Shown: positions 6,123-13,132 of the stretch, one piece after another | Position numbering within the stretch: position 1 is the first letter of the stretch | How the letters are laid out: each line of letters begins with the position of its first letter | Assembly (NCBI GenBank): GCA_937919155.1 | Contig: CALFPM010000074.1 | Location: 1 to 15,984 of the forward strand | DNA length: 15,984 nucleotides | Reading direction: 5' to 3' | Origin: an uncultured Clostridia bacterium | Lineage (GTDB): Bacteria > Bacillota > Clostridia > Oscillospirales > Acutalibacteraceae | Translations under genes and position numbers: made by a program | The notes under the pieces: model-generated | Told to the model about the DNA's origin: nothing | The model's database searches: none | The model's input: only the letters and a program-made list of their open reading frames with translations

Positions 6123-9100
6123 GGAAAGAAAAAACATGTTCACACCATAGCAACAGCTCACCTTGACACCATCTGGAACTGGGACTTTGAAAGAACGGTT
6201 AAAAACTACATTCCGCAGACTCTTAACTGGAATTTTCATCTTTTCAAAAAGCTCCCTGAATATGTGTTTAACTTTGAGGGTGCATACAGATATGAACTCA
6301 TGGAGGAATATTACCCCGAGCAATTTGAAAAGCTTAAAGAATATGTTGCAAAAGGCAATTGGTATCCCTGCGGTGCAGGCTGGGAAAACGGCGATGTAAA
6401 TGTACCTTCACCTGAAGCTCTTTTCAGAAACTTTCTTCTCGGCAATGAATATTTTAACGAAAAATTCGGAATAAGAAGCCGTGATGTATTCCTGCCCGAC
6501 TGCTTCGGATTCGGCTATGCCCTGCCTTCAATCGCAAGGCACTCAAATCTTTACGGTTTCACAACTCAGAAGCTCAGTTGGGGAAGCACCTACGGCCAGC
6601 CTTTTGATATAGGCAAATGGTACGGACCTGACGGTAAATATATTATCGCAAGCATCAAGATGCATAACTATGTTGCCGTTCTCGACAATCTTCGCAAAAA
6701 CAAGGCAATCAAAGAAAAACTTGCGGAGAGTGAAACACACGGTCTCAATGCCACTGAGATTTTTCACGGTATAGGTGACAGAGGCGGCGGACCTCTGCCG
6801 ATTTCCATCAGAAACCTTCGTAAAAATATGAAGAAGAACGATAAGTCGGATATAGTTGTCCATTCTTCGCCGTCTGATAAGGTTTTTAAGCAGATTATGA
6901 CGGAGATGACCGAAGCTGACCGCGATAAACTGCCTTTGTGGAACAATGAATTTCTTCTGACCGACCACGGCACGGCAGGCTATACCGCAAGGGCAATCAG
7001 CAAACGCTGGAACAAACGCGGCGAAGAGCTTGCCGATATGGCAGAAAGAGCCGCCGTCACTGCAGAATGGCTCGGCACGGCAAAGTACCCTCAGAAAGAG
7101 TTGAATACCTCGTGGAAAAGAATAATCAACCATCAGTTCCACGATGACTTACCGGGCACATCCGTTCAGAGAGCATATCTCCGTTCGTGGAACGACTACG
7201 GTCTTTCACTCAATCAGCTGGCTCACGAATACGAAAAGAGCATTTCAGCTGTTGCTTCAATGCTTGACACATCGTTCTGCAAAGGTATTCCCGTAGTTGT
7301 CAACAATCATATGGAATTCAGAAGAAAGAGCTGTGTCACCGCAACTCTTGACGGCGAATTCAGGCATATTTCCGTTTGCGACTGCAACGGGAATGAAATT
7401 CCGTCACAGATTTCGTCAATCAGCAAGGGCAAAACAGCAATTGCATTTGTTGCCGATATGCCGCCGCATTCATATTGCGTTTTTGATGTTACCGTGAGCG
7501 GAACTCCTTCTGCAATCAGAACAGAACTCAGGGTTTCCGAAAAATCTCTTGAAAACGAGCGTTACACCGTCACCCTTAACGAAAACGGAGATATCGGCTC
7601 GATATACGACAAAGAAATCGGCAAAGAACTGCTCAAAGAGCCCATCGTTCTCGGCATTTTTGATAATTATGCAGGCGGCTGGTTTTATCCTGCCTGGGAA
7701 ATCAAATACAAGCAATCAATAAGAAATCACAACAGAATTGCAAAGCTTGTTAAATCAAGAATAATCGAAAAAGGTCCCGCAAAATGCACAATTCAGGTCA
7801 TTCAGCAATGCGATGATTCGGTTTTCACAAATAATATTTCACTTTCCGCAGGCTCGGATATGGTTGAAGTTCAGTGCGAATTTGACTGGAACAGTCAGAG
7901 AACGCTTTGCAAAAACGTTTTCAGTTTTGCCTGCTCAAATGAAGAAGCAACTTTTGACCTCGGTCTCGGAGCAATAAAAAGAGGCAACGCAAAGCCCGAA
8001 ATTTATGAAGTTCCTGCACAGAAATGGGTTGACTTAACCGATAAAAATGAAGAATTCGGCGTTTCCGTTTTAAGCGACTGCAAATACGGTTGGGATAAAT
8101 TTGCGGATAACACTCTGAGAATGACGGTTATACTCACACCTCTCAACAACTCAAGACCCGCTTCTGTTCAGAGCATGATGGACCTCGGTCTTAACCGTTA
8201 CGGCTATGCAATCTGCGCTCATAAGGGTTCGGATATTTCAAGGGTACAGGCAGCCGCCCGTGAATTCAGCGCTCCCATGGCGGCTTTTGTTGCCGATAAA
8301 CATACGGGTATTCTCGGCGCTTGCTACAGTTTTGCGAATATTTCCGACAACGGAATTATCATCCGTACAATCAAGAAAGCGGAAAACACAGATGAAATTG
8401 TTGTAAGAGTAAACGAAGGCTGCAACAAAGCTCATAAAAATGTAAGATTAACTCTTGGCAACGGCATAGTTTCCGCCCGTGAAATTTACGCTTCCGAAGA
8501 GCATATCGGTGACGCAACAGTAAAAGACGGCTCGCTTGTGTTTGATATGAATCCTTATGAAATCAAGAGCTTTGCTTTAACTCTTGCGCCTATGGATAAT
8601 AAAGGAAAAACCGCTCCGTATTCATTCATTAAGCTCCCGCTTAACACAAAGGCTTTTTCTTCAAATCAGTCACGTTCGGGTAACGGTATTCACGGCAAGA
8701 ATTACACAATTCCCGAAGAACTTGTTCCGAATATCATCACAAGCGGCGGAGTTGATTTTGCTTTGAATAAAGGCGAATATGATTCTTTGATTGCAGACGG
8801 ACAAACGCTCACCCTTGACGGCGGATACAACAAACTTGTTATTCTTTGCGCAAGCCTTGACGGTGACAAGGAATACACGTTTGACGTTGATGGCAAACCC
8901 GTTAAAATCAAGGTCAGCGACATTGAAGAAAGACCCTTCGCCTGGGATTTATACGGCATGAAGCGTACGGCAAAAATCAAAACCGATGTTCTGGGATGGG
9001 AATGCACCCACACCCACTCCGCCAAAGGCGATGATTATGCGCATCAGCTTTTCTTCTTTAAATATGAGATAGAAACAAACGGTGCAAAATCAATCAGGTT

Positions 9101-9323
9101 GCCCTGCGACAAAAATTTATTTATCCTTGCCGCAACACAAATCAAAACGGACAGCGAATGCAAATGCGTCACACAGCTTTATGATACGGTTGAGCCGAGA
9201 GAATTCAGCTTCAAGCTTAAAACTCTGAAATCAAAGCTTAACTATATCTACAGAAAAGCAATCGCTTACGTCTGGAGAATTGACGATATCGGCAGAATTA
9301 TTTATCTTCATTACAGACCGTAA
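6114..9323 (+). CDS. Glycoside hydrolase family 38 alpha-mannosidase, cytoplasmic
   Basis: A 1069-residue GH38 protein, a metal-dependent retaining alpha-mannosidase family. Visible landmarks: H16 and D18 in AHLDTIWNW (metal ligands), D129 in PDCFGFG (ligand and catalytic nucleophile), H285 in TDHGTAGYTA (ligand), and NHQFHDDLPGTS (340-350), the conserved helix before the beta domains. Approximate layout: barrel 1-270, helical domain 280-380, beta-sandwich region 390-1069. There is no signal peptide, so it acts inside the cell, probably on imported alpha-mannosides or N-glycan fragments; the exact linkage is unknown. The codon before ATG6114 is an in-frame TGA, so translation starts at ATG6114 or ATG6120. 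No ordinary Shine-Dalgarno lies 5-10 bases upstream; see the hairpin entry. It is divergent from the symporter and ends at its own terminator. Confidence 0.93.
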   Translation: MIMGKKKHVHTIATAHLDTIWNWDFERTVKNYIPQTLNWNFHLFKKLPEYVFNFEGAYRYELMEEYYPEQFEKLKEYVAKGNWYPCGAGWENGDVNVPSPEALFRNFLLGNEYFNEKFGIRSRDVFLPDCFGFGYALPSIARHSNLYGFTTQKLSWGSTYGQPFDIGKWYGPDGKYIIASIKMHNYVAVLDNLRKNKAIKEKLAESETHGLNATEIFHGIGDRGGGPLPISIRNLRKNMKKNDKSDIVVHSSPSDKVFKQIMTEMTEADRDKLPLWNNEFLLTDHGTAGYTARAISKRWNKRGEELADMAERAAVTAEWLGTAKYPQKELNTSWKRIINHQFHDDLPGTSVQRAYLRSWNDYGLSLNQLAHEYEKSISAVASMLDTSFCKGIPVVVNNHMEFRRKSCVTATLDGEFRHISVCDCNGNEIPSQISSISKGKTAIAFVADMPPHSYCVFDVTVSGTPSAIRTELRVSEKSLENERYTVTLNENGDIGSIYDKEIGKELLKEPIVLGIFDNYAGGWFYPAWEIKYKQSIRNHNRIAKLVKSRIIEKGPAKCTIQVIQQCDDSVFTNNISLSAGSDMVEVQCEFDWNSQRTLCKNVFSFACSNEEATFDLGLGAIKRGNAKPEIYEVPAQKWVDLTDKNEEFGVSVLSDCKYGWDKFADNTLRMTVILTPLNNSRPASVQSMMDLGLNRYGYAICAHKGSDISRVQAAAREFSAPMAAFVADKHTGILGACYSFANISDNGIIIRTIKKAENTDEIVVRVNEGCNKAHKNVRLTLGNGIVSAREIYASEEHIGDATVKDGSLVFDMNPYEIKSFALTLAPMDNKGKTAPYSFIKLPLNTKAFSSNQSRSGNGIHGKNYTIPEELVPNIITSGGVDFALNKGEYDSLIADGQTLTLDGGYNKLVILCASLDGDKEYTFDVDGKPVKIKVSDIEERPFAWDLYGMKRTAKIKTDVLGWECTHTHSAKGDDYAHQLFFFKYEIETNGAKSIRLPCDKNLFILAATQIKTDSECKCVTQLYDTVEPREFSFKLKTLKSKLNYIYRKAIAYVWRIDDIGRIIYLHYRP

Positions 9324-9420
9324 GAACAGCTGTGCGGAAAAGGAAACCCGTTCACAAATCAACTTTCTTTGTGTGCTCCAAGCCTGAGTCCGCATCATAA
9401 ATTTCAAATATGTTTTCTGT

Positions 9421-9470
9421 AAAAATTACCGTCTGACACCTTGTGTATCGGACGGTAAATTTTTTATTAT
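9421..9470 (+). terminator. Terminator after the alpha-mannosidase gene
   Basis: TTACCGTC (9426-9433) pairs with GACGGTAA (9451-9458), with an inner ACAC/GTGT pairing, followed on the plus strand by a run of six Ts at 9460-9465. On the minus strand the arm is followed by TTTTT, so it can act both ways. Confidence 0.8.
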
Positions 9471-9477
9471 ACGTTGA

Positions 9478-9809
9478 AAAAGTGCAATATATTACGAAGC
9501 TGTATCTGCAAAAGATGTTCGCAATTGTCGCGTGTGTGAAAATATGTTTACATTGCCTCATTTAACAAACAGTGAGATCTCGGAGGCTATACAAGCCCCA
9601 CAGATGTTGCGCTGAAAAAGCTTTTTACCGCAGCTTTGATGAACAGGTTGCAGACTGGAAAAGAATTGCAGATTATTACGAACAGGTAAAATAATATGAC
9701 TAAAAAACTCGTCAACATTTCTGTTTTGCCTGTAAAGAATCGGCGGTCGGGACAAAACGGAAATAAGTTCACATACAAAATGGCGTGTGAAATAGATAGC
9801 ATTGGCTGA
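9478..9809 (+). pseudogene. Gene graveyard: overlapping short remnants, nothing intact between 9324 and 9845
   Basis: This 586-base stretch between the mannosidase and the DUF1292 gene holds no complete recognisable gene. Three plus-strand pieces look more protein-like than chance. Frame A from 9478 gives SAIYYEAVSAKDVRNCRVCE and then a MFTLPHLTNSEISEAIQ stretch, stopping near 9615; its NCRVCENMF resembles half of a zinc-cluster. Frame B gives AEKAFYRSFDEQVADWKRIA and then DYYEQVK, stopping at 9692-9694. An ATG at 9696 opens a 37-codon ORF, MTKKLVNISVLPVKNRRSG onwards, ending at 9809. On the minus strand 9352-9430 also reads as a plausible protein tail (FEIYDADSGLEHTKKVDL). These may be parts of one or two decayed genes, perhaps from an integrated element. 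The family is not recognised and the call is weak. Confidence 0.3.
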
Positions 9810-9846
9810 CAACGCCGTTGTCTGGGCACAGATAAATTCACAGTTA

Positions 9847-9893
9847 TAAAAAAATTGCAAAGCACCGTCTCTGCGTATGCAGAGGCGGTGCTT
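9847..9893 (-). terminator. Terminator of the sanA-like/DUF1292 operon
   Basis: A 14-15-bp stem AGCACCGTCTCTGC (9861-9874) with GCAGAGGCGGTGCT (9879-9892), one G-T pair and a GTAT loop. On the minus strand it is followed by a T-rich tract (9857-9847, seven Ts). It lies 17 bases beyond the DUF1292 stop codon. Confidence 0.88.
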
Positions 9894-9909
9894 CTGACTG
9901 TTTGAAAAA

Positions 9910-10209
9910 TTAATCGATAAAATTGAATTCTTCTTTGTTTTCTTCCTTGAAAATTTCGAAAACTGCCTGCAGGGTTTCATCGTCTTCAACTGCATTATAG
10001 CTTTCGATTTCTCCCGATTCATCGGATTCCACCTTAAGGATTATAACCATTCCGTCATCATCATCTTCATCAGCGGGAAGAAGCACGGCATATTCCTCTC
10101 CCTCATAGACAACAGAATCAAGAAATTCAAATTTTATGGGATTTCCGTCTTCATCACTGAGGGTTATGATGCTGTCGTTTTCTTCAGGGTTAAGTTTTTT
10201 GTTACTCAT
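9910..10209 (-). CDS. DUF1292 protein (YrzB-like), small acidic
   Basis: A 99-residue, very acidic cytoplasmic protein. The order is D-S-I-I-T-L-S-D-E-D-G-N (residues 12-23), F-E-F-L-D-S-V-V-Y-E-G-E-E-Y-A-V-L-L-P (27-45), an Asp run (47-52), then V-I-I-L-K-V (55-60) and a C-terminal F-E-I-F-K-E-E. This is the DUF1292/YrzB pattern, widespread in Firmicutes; the function is unknown. In many relatives the gene lies near ruvX and alaS, but here it lies 32 bases behind a SanA-like gene and shares its transcript. ATG10209 has AAGGAGA seven to eight bases upstream. The family call is confident, any function is not. Confidence 0.88.
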   Translation of the reverse strand: MSNKKLNPEENDSIITLSDEDGNPIKFEFLDSVVYEGEEYAVLLPADEDDDDGMVIILKVESDESGEIESYNAVEDDETLQAVFEIFKEENKEEFNFID

Positions 10210-10241
10210 TTTTAATTCTCCTTTATAATGTTTATCTCAAA

Positions 10242-10904
10242 TTATCTGTCGTTTGTTATGTTTCCGTTACCGCTGATGGAAATTTCCTCACCCAGGTAGG
10301 TGGGTTCAGGCTTGAAAATGCACCAGAAAAAGTCCTTGTTTCTTGCCAGAATTTCGCGGATATCTCTGTAAATCTGTCCTGCATAGCCTCTGGGGTTGGA
10401 TTCCACTCCGTAAGCATCAAGACCGAGGGCGCGTGCATCGTAAATCGCCCTGTGCAGATGGTAATCCTGAGTGACGATTATCACCTTTTCCGCACCGAAA
10501 ATCTCCTTGGCGCGATACATACTTTCATAGGTGGAAAAACCTGCGTGATCCATAAAAATATCACGGGTGGCAACACCTTTTTCGGCGGCAAAATCCTTCA
10601 TGACATTGACCTCATCATAATCCGACTTGCCGTGGTCGCCGCTCATAAGCATTTTTCCGCTTGCACCGTTTTCATAAAGTTCAATGCCCTGAAGCAGTCT
10701 GTCCTCCAGCATATGGCTGGGTGTACTGCCCCACACACCGCAACCGAGAACGAGGATACAGTCATAACCCTCACCTGCAGTTTCGGGGGTGAGAATATAT
10801 TTTTCTGTGCTTTTCACAACATACAAATCAATGCCGATTGCACCGATTCCGCACAGAAGAACGGCGCAAAACATCAACGCAATTAACTTCTTTATTATTT
10901 TCAT
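10242..10904 (-). CDS. SanA/YdcF-like DUF218 membrane-anchored protein
   Basis: A 220-residue protein with one N-terminal membrane helix (about residues 6-26) and a DUF218 Rossmann-like domain outside the cytoplasm. Family marks: ILVLGCGVWG near residue 50, then LEDRLLQGIELYENG, LMSGDHG, a DEVNVMKDFA helix, D-H-A-G-F-S-T-Y-E-S, and VIIVTQDYHLHRAI with its His pair. SanA of E. coli is linked to envelope barrier function and vancomycin tolerance at high temperature; the biochemical activity is unsettled. ATG10904 is chosen over the open start at 11018, since AGGAGA lies just upstream (about 10911-10916) and the longer reading would translate through the leader hairpin. First gene of a two-gene operon with DUF1292. 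Confidence 0.88.
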   Translation of the reverse strand: MKIIKKLIALMFCAVLLCGIGAIGIDLYVVKSTEKYILTPETAGEGYDCILVLGCGVWGSTPSHMLEDRLLQGIELYENGASGKMLMSGDHGKSDYDEVNVMKDFAAEKGVATRDIFMDHAGFSTYESMYRAKEIFGAEKVIIVTQDYHLHRAIYDARALGLDAYGVESNPRGYAGQIYRDIREILARNKDFFWCIFKPEPTYLGEEISISGNGNITNDR

Positions 10905-10923
10905 TATTTTTCTCCTGTGTAAT

Positions 10924-10965
10924 GATAAAAGACGGAGAACGATATACCGTTCTCCGTCTTTTATC
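10924..10965 (-). promoter_or_regulatory. Perfect 18-bp hairpin in the leader of the sanA-like operon (candidate attenuator)
   Basis: GATAAAAGACGGAGAACG (10924-10941) and its exact complement (10948-10965) enclose a 6-base loop. The arms contain AAAAGACGG and CCGTCTTTT, so it looks like a bidirectional terminator with a short U tract. It lies between the promoter at 11027-11055 and the ribosome binding site at about 10911-10916, so the operon transcript must pass through it. It may be a leader attenuator, or an RNA end/stability element, or it may terminate read-through from the gene at 11095. Confidence 0.7.
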
Positions 10966-11026
10966 GGATGGCTCTGACATTGTTGCTCACAAATGCAGAT
11001 ATGTGATATCTCTACCACACTTCAAC

Positions 11027-11055
11027 AGTATAACTCATAAGAATCTTTAAGTCAA
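11027..11055 (-). promoter_or_regulatory. Strong promoter of the sanA-like/DUF1292 operon
   Basis: Minus strand TTGACT (11055-11050), exactly 17 bases, TATACT (11032-11027): close to consensus. Predicted start is about 11020, giving a leader of about 116 bases that contains the 18-bp hairpin. Confidence 0.75.
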
Positions 11056-11091
11056 CAAAAAAACAAAATAAATTATTAAGAAATCCTTAAG
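11037..11091. promoter_or_regulatory. TTAAG direct repeats at the sanA-like promoter (possible response-regulator sites)
   Basis: TTAAG occurs at 11076-11080 and 11087-11091, a direct repeat with an 11-base period, located upstream of the -35 box as read on the minus strand. A second, weaker pair (ATAAG 11037-11041 and TTAAG 11047-11051) overlaps the spacer and -35 box. One-turn spaced pentamers are the usual shape of OmpR/PhoB-family sites. AT-rich chance is possible. Confidence 0.35.
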
Positions 11092-11094
11092 ATT

Positions 11095-12372
11095 TTAAAC
11101 ATTTACAGTTGTATTTGCCAAAGTTTGGGTGGTTTCCGCCGTTGAAGGTACTGTTGTGGCAGGCTCCTTGTATTCCACAAGAAAATCTGCGCTTACCCAG
11201 CCTGAAAATGAGTTATATTTTGCATATGCCCAACCTGTAACGGATTTTGTGACCGTAATCACCGTGCCGTTGGGAATCTTTGCCACAACGGATGAATTGG
11301 GGTCTGCCGCCGACCTCATATTAAGCACACTGCCTGAGGTCTTTATCATATATGTTCCCTTGGGGAGTGCAGGCTCGCTCGGAACATTCACCGCAGCAGT
11401 GGAGGGCGCTGTTGTCTGAGCAGCAAGAAGCTTTTCATCAATAGTAAGCACGCCCCATACACCGTTTTTGCAGGCAATATATGAACCGTTTTCACCCGGG
11501 AGAATGGCATCAAACTCAAAGTTTGCAACGGTTTCCGCCTTTTTATTGATAATTCCGAATTTGCCGCCCTTGCATACGGGAGCAAGACCGCCTCTGAAGC
11601 TGAATGAACAGTCATTGCCCATGGCATCGGCTGAAGCGCAGGACTCAAAATCAAAGGGGATGACAGTAACGCCGCCCTCGTTTATGTAGCCCCATTTTCC
11701 GTCCTTTTTAACTGCCGCCATGCCGTCTGAATAATCCAGCGCATTTTCGTAAAGCAGGGCAATTTCAAGGCGAAGATTTCTGCCGATATAACCGTATTTT
11801 GCGCCGTCTTTCAGAGAGTTTGCAACGGGATAAAGTCCGTTTGAAAGGTTGATATCCTTGGTTTTGACCTCGCCTGCGTAGCCGCCCTTGTCTGTCCACG
11901 CAAGGTGCTTTGCCTCTTCATTCCAGCAGGGGATTCGCTCAGGCTCTTTCAGTCCGTGATACTGCCTTGAGGTGACGGTGCCCGTTGCAACATCTGCAAG
12001 CAGAAGATACTCGGAACGGGGACTTTCAGTGATATAACGGTAATTGCGCCAAACATCGCTGCAAACGGCAAAACTGTTGTGCTCTGCGGCTTCCGTGACC
12101 TTACCGCCAAAGGTCATCAGACCTTTTTTGCCCGTCTGACTGTCAGTGAAAACCGCCATGGCTTCATTCAGACTCTTCACCTCGGACACATTTTCGAATC
12201 CCTCGGTGACGAATGTATAATTCTTGTTTTCCTCAGGCTTTTCGTCCTTGTTGATAACCTTGTTTGCGATCAGGAAACCTGCCGCCACGATAACCGCGGT
12301 AATAACCACGCAGACAGCCGCAACAAGTGCCTTCGGAATTCTTTTTTTCTTCTTGAAACTGATGTTTTTCAT
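11095..12372 (-). CDS. Membrane-anchored WG-repeat protein with C-terminal bacterial SH3 domain
   Basis: A 425-residue protein: a basic N-terminus (KKKKR, 7-11), one transmembrane helix (about 14-38), then an extracytoplasmic region. Divergent WG repeats are visible: AKYGYIG, GKWGYINEGGVTVIPFDFE, GKFGIINKKAETVANFEFD and GVWGVLTIDEK. A Thr/Ala/Pro-rich linker leads to an SH3b domain of about 60 residues (SVLNMRSAADPNSSVVAKIP to GWVSADFLVEY), then a second Thr-rich tail. SH3b domains usually bind cell-wall peptide or glycan; WG repeats form beta structures of unknown role. The likely location is the cell envelope, facing the wall. ATG12372 is chosen (GAGGTG upstream) because the promoter -10 lies at 12406-12411, inside the longer reading to 12462. 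Function unknown. A poor AT-rich hairpin (about 11077-11091) is the only terminator-like element after the stop. Confidence 0.85.
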   Translation of the reverse strand: MKNISFKKKKRIPKALVAAVCVVITAVIVAAGFLIANKVINKDEKPEENKNYTFVTEGFENVSEVKSLNEAMAVFTDSQTGKKGLMTFGGKVTEAAEHNSFAVCSDVWRNYRYITESPRSEYLLLADVATGTVTSRQYHGLKEPERIPCWNEEAKHLAWTDKGGYAGEVKTKDINLSNGLYPVANSLKDGAKYGYIGRNLRLEIALLYENALDYSDGMAAVKKDGKWGYINEGGVTVIPFDFESCASADAMGNDCSFSFRGGLAPVCKGGKFGIINKKAETVANFEFDAILPGENGSYIACKNGVWGVLTIDEKLLAAQTTAPSTAAVNVPSEPALPKGTYMIKTSGSVLNMRSAADPNSSVVAKIPNGTVITVTKSVTGWAYAKYNSFSGWVSADFLVEYKEPATTVPSTAETTQTLANTTVNV

Positions 12373-12405
12373 ATGCAAACACCTCATATTTTGCTTTATG
12401 CTTTG

Positions 12406-12434
12406 AGTGTACCACATTTTTCCGCCAATATCAA
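12406..12434 (-). promoter_or_regulatory. Promoter of the WG/SH3b gene
   Basis: Minus strand TTGATA (12434-12429), 17 bases, TACACT (12411-12406). Predicted start is about 12400. Confidence 0.55.
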
Positions 12435-12477
12435 TTACAAAAGTATGACAATAGTGTAACAAAATTATAATTTTCTC

Positions 12478-12517
12478 TTGTATTTCGGATAAAAAGTAAT
12501 TATAATAGGTTTATAAT
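12478..12517 (+). promoter_or_regulatory. Promoter of the YbaK-like gene
   Basis: TTGTAT (12478-12483), 17 bases, TATAAT (12501-12506), a perfect -10 box. A second TATAAT at 12512-12517 has no matching -35 box. It is divergent from the WG/SH3b promoter. Confidence 0.7.
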
Positions 12518-12565
12518 AGGGTAATAGTGTATACTTATGCCCAAAATCCGGAAGGATGTGAGTGA

Positions 12566-13039
12566 ATGTCGGTTGAAGCGGTGCGTGAATATCTCAGCAG
12601 CTTCGGTCTTGAGGGCAGGGTAGCCGAGTTTTCGGAATCCTCCGCAACGGTTGAACTTGCGGCGGCTGTTGTGGGCGTTATTCCTGCAAGAATCGCAAAA
12701 ACCCTTTCATTCAAAACTCCTGACGGCGCACCTTTCCTGATTGTTATGGCAGGGGATGCGAAAATTGACAACCGCAAATTCAAGGATAAATTCGGGTTCA
12801 AGGCAAAAATGCTGACTCCCGAAGAAGCAATTGAGCTTGTGGGTCACGCGGTGGGCGGTGTCTGCCCGTTTGCAACGAAAGAAAATGTTGCGGTTTATCT
12901 TGACACTTCAATGCAGAGGTTTTCAACTGTATTTCCCGCGGCAGGCAGTGCAAGCAGTGCGGTTGAACTGAGCTGCGATGAGCTTTTTGAAGCCTCACAG
13001 GCAAAGGAATGGATTGACTGCGCAAAACTTCCCGAATAA
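12566..13039 (+). CDS. YbaK/EbsC-type aminoacyl-tRNA deacylase
   Basis: A 157-residue single-domain protein of the YbaK/ProX editing superfamily, cytoplasmic enzymes that hydrolyse mischarged tRNA (YbaK removes Cys from tRNA-Pro; other members act on other residues). Family landmarks: IAKTLSFK (43-50) with Lys45 as the expected conserved lysine, GDAKIDNRKFKDKFG (63-77) and GHAVGGVCPFA (93-103), the substrate-pocket loop. Length is typical. ATG12566 has GGAAGGA at 12550-12556. The gene is alone on its strand behind its own promoter. No good terminator follows, so read-through into the kinase gene 93 bases on is possible. Which amino acid is removed is not decidable from sequence alone. Confidence 0.9.
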   Translation: MSVEAVREYLSSFGLEGRVAEFSESSATVELAAAVVGVIPARIAKTLSFKTPDGAPFLIVMAGDAKIDNRKFKDKFGFKAKMLTPEEAIELVGHAVGGVCPFATKENVAVYLDTSMQRFSTVFPAAGSASSAVELSCDELFEASQAKEWIDCAKLPE

Positions 13040-13088
13040 AAGTTACTTTTCGGTCACAGTTTTTTAATAAAAATTTCCCTCAGCGGTT

Positions 13089-13113
13089 TATAATTATAAT
13101 GATGCAATGCATC
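13089..13113 (+). promoter_or_regulatory. Tandem -10 boxes and a GATGC/GCATC dyad before the kinase gene
   Basis: TATAAT occurs twice in a row (13089-13094 and 13095-13100) without a good -35 box. Directly after it GATGCAATGCATC (13101-13113) is an inverted repeat of GATGC around AAT, at the expected transcription start. It could be an operator; a weak -35 box would fit an activated or repressed promoter. Confidence 0.35.
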
Positions 13114-13132
13114 AGGGTTTCAGGAGGATAAT

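Noticed and set aside
9808..9822. GACAAC-GCC-GTTGTC dyad as an attachment or operator site
   Set aside because: It is short, has no promoter or integrase gene near it, and lies in decayed sequence.
9558..10022. 154-codon minus-strand frame overlapping the DUF1292 gene
   Set aside because: It crosses the strong hairpin terminator at 9860-9893, overlaps DUF1292 out of frame and has no ribosome binding site.
11129..11689. Plus-strand open frames within the WG/SH3b gene
   Set aside because: They are mirror frames of a gene with clear domain structure and lack start signals.
13040..13075. Terminator after the YbaK-like gene
   Set aside because: Only an AT-only AAAAG/CTTTT stem with a 3-base loop can be formed; the T-rich stretch alone is not enough.
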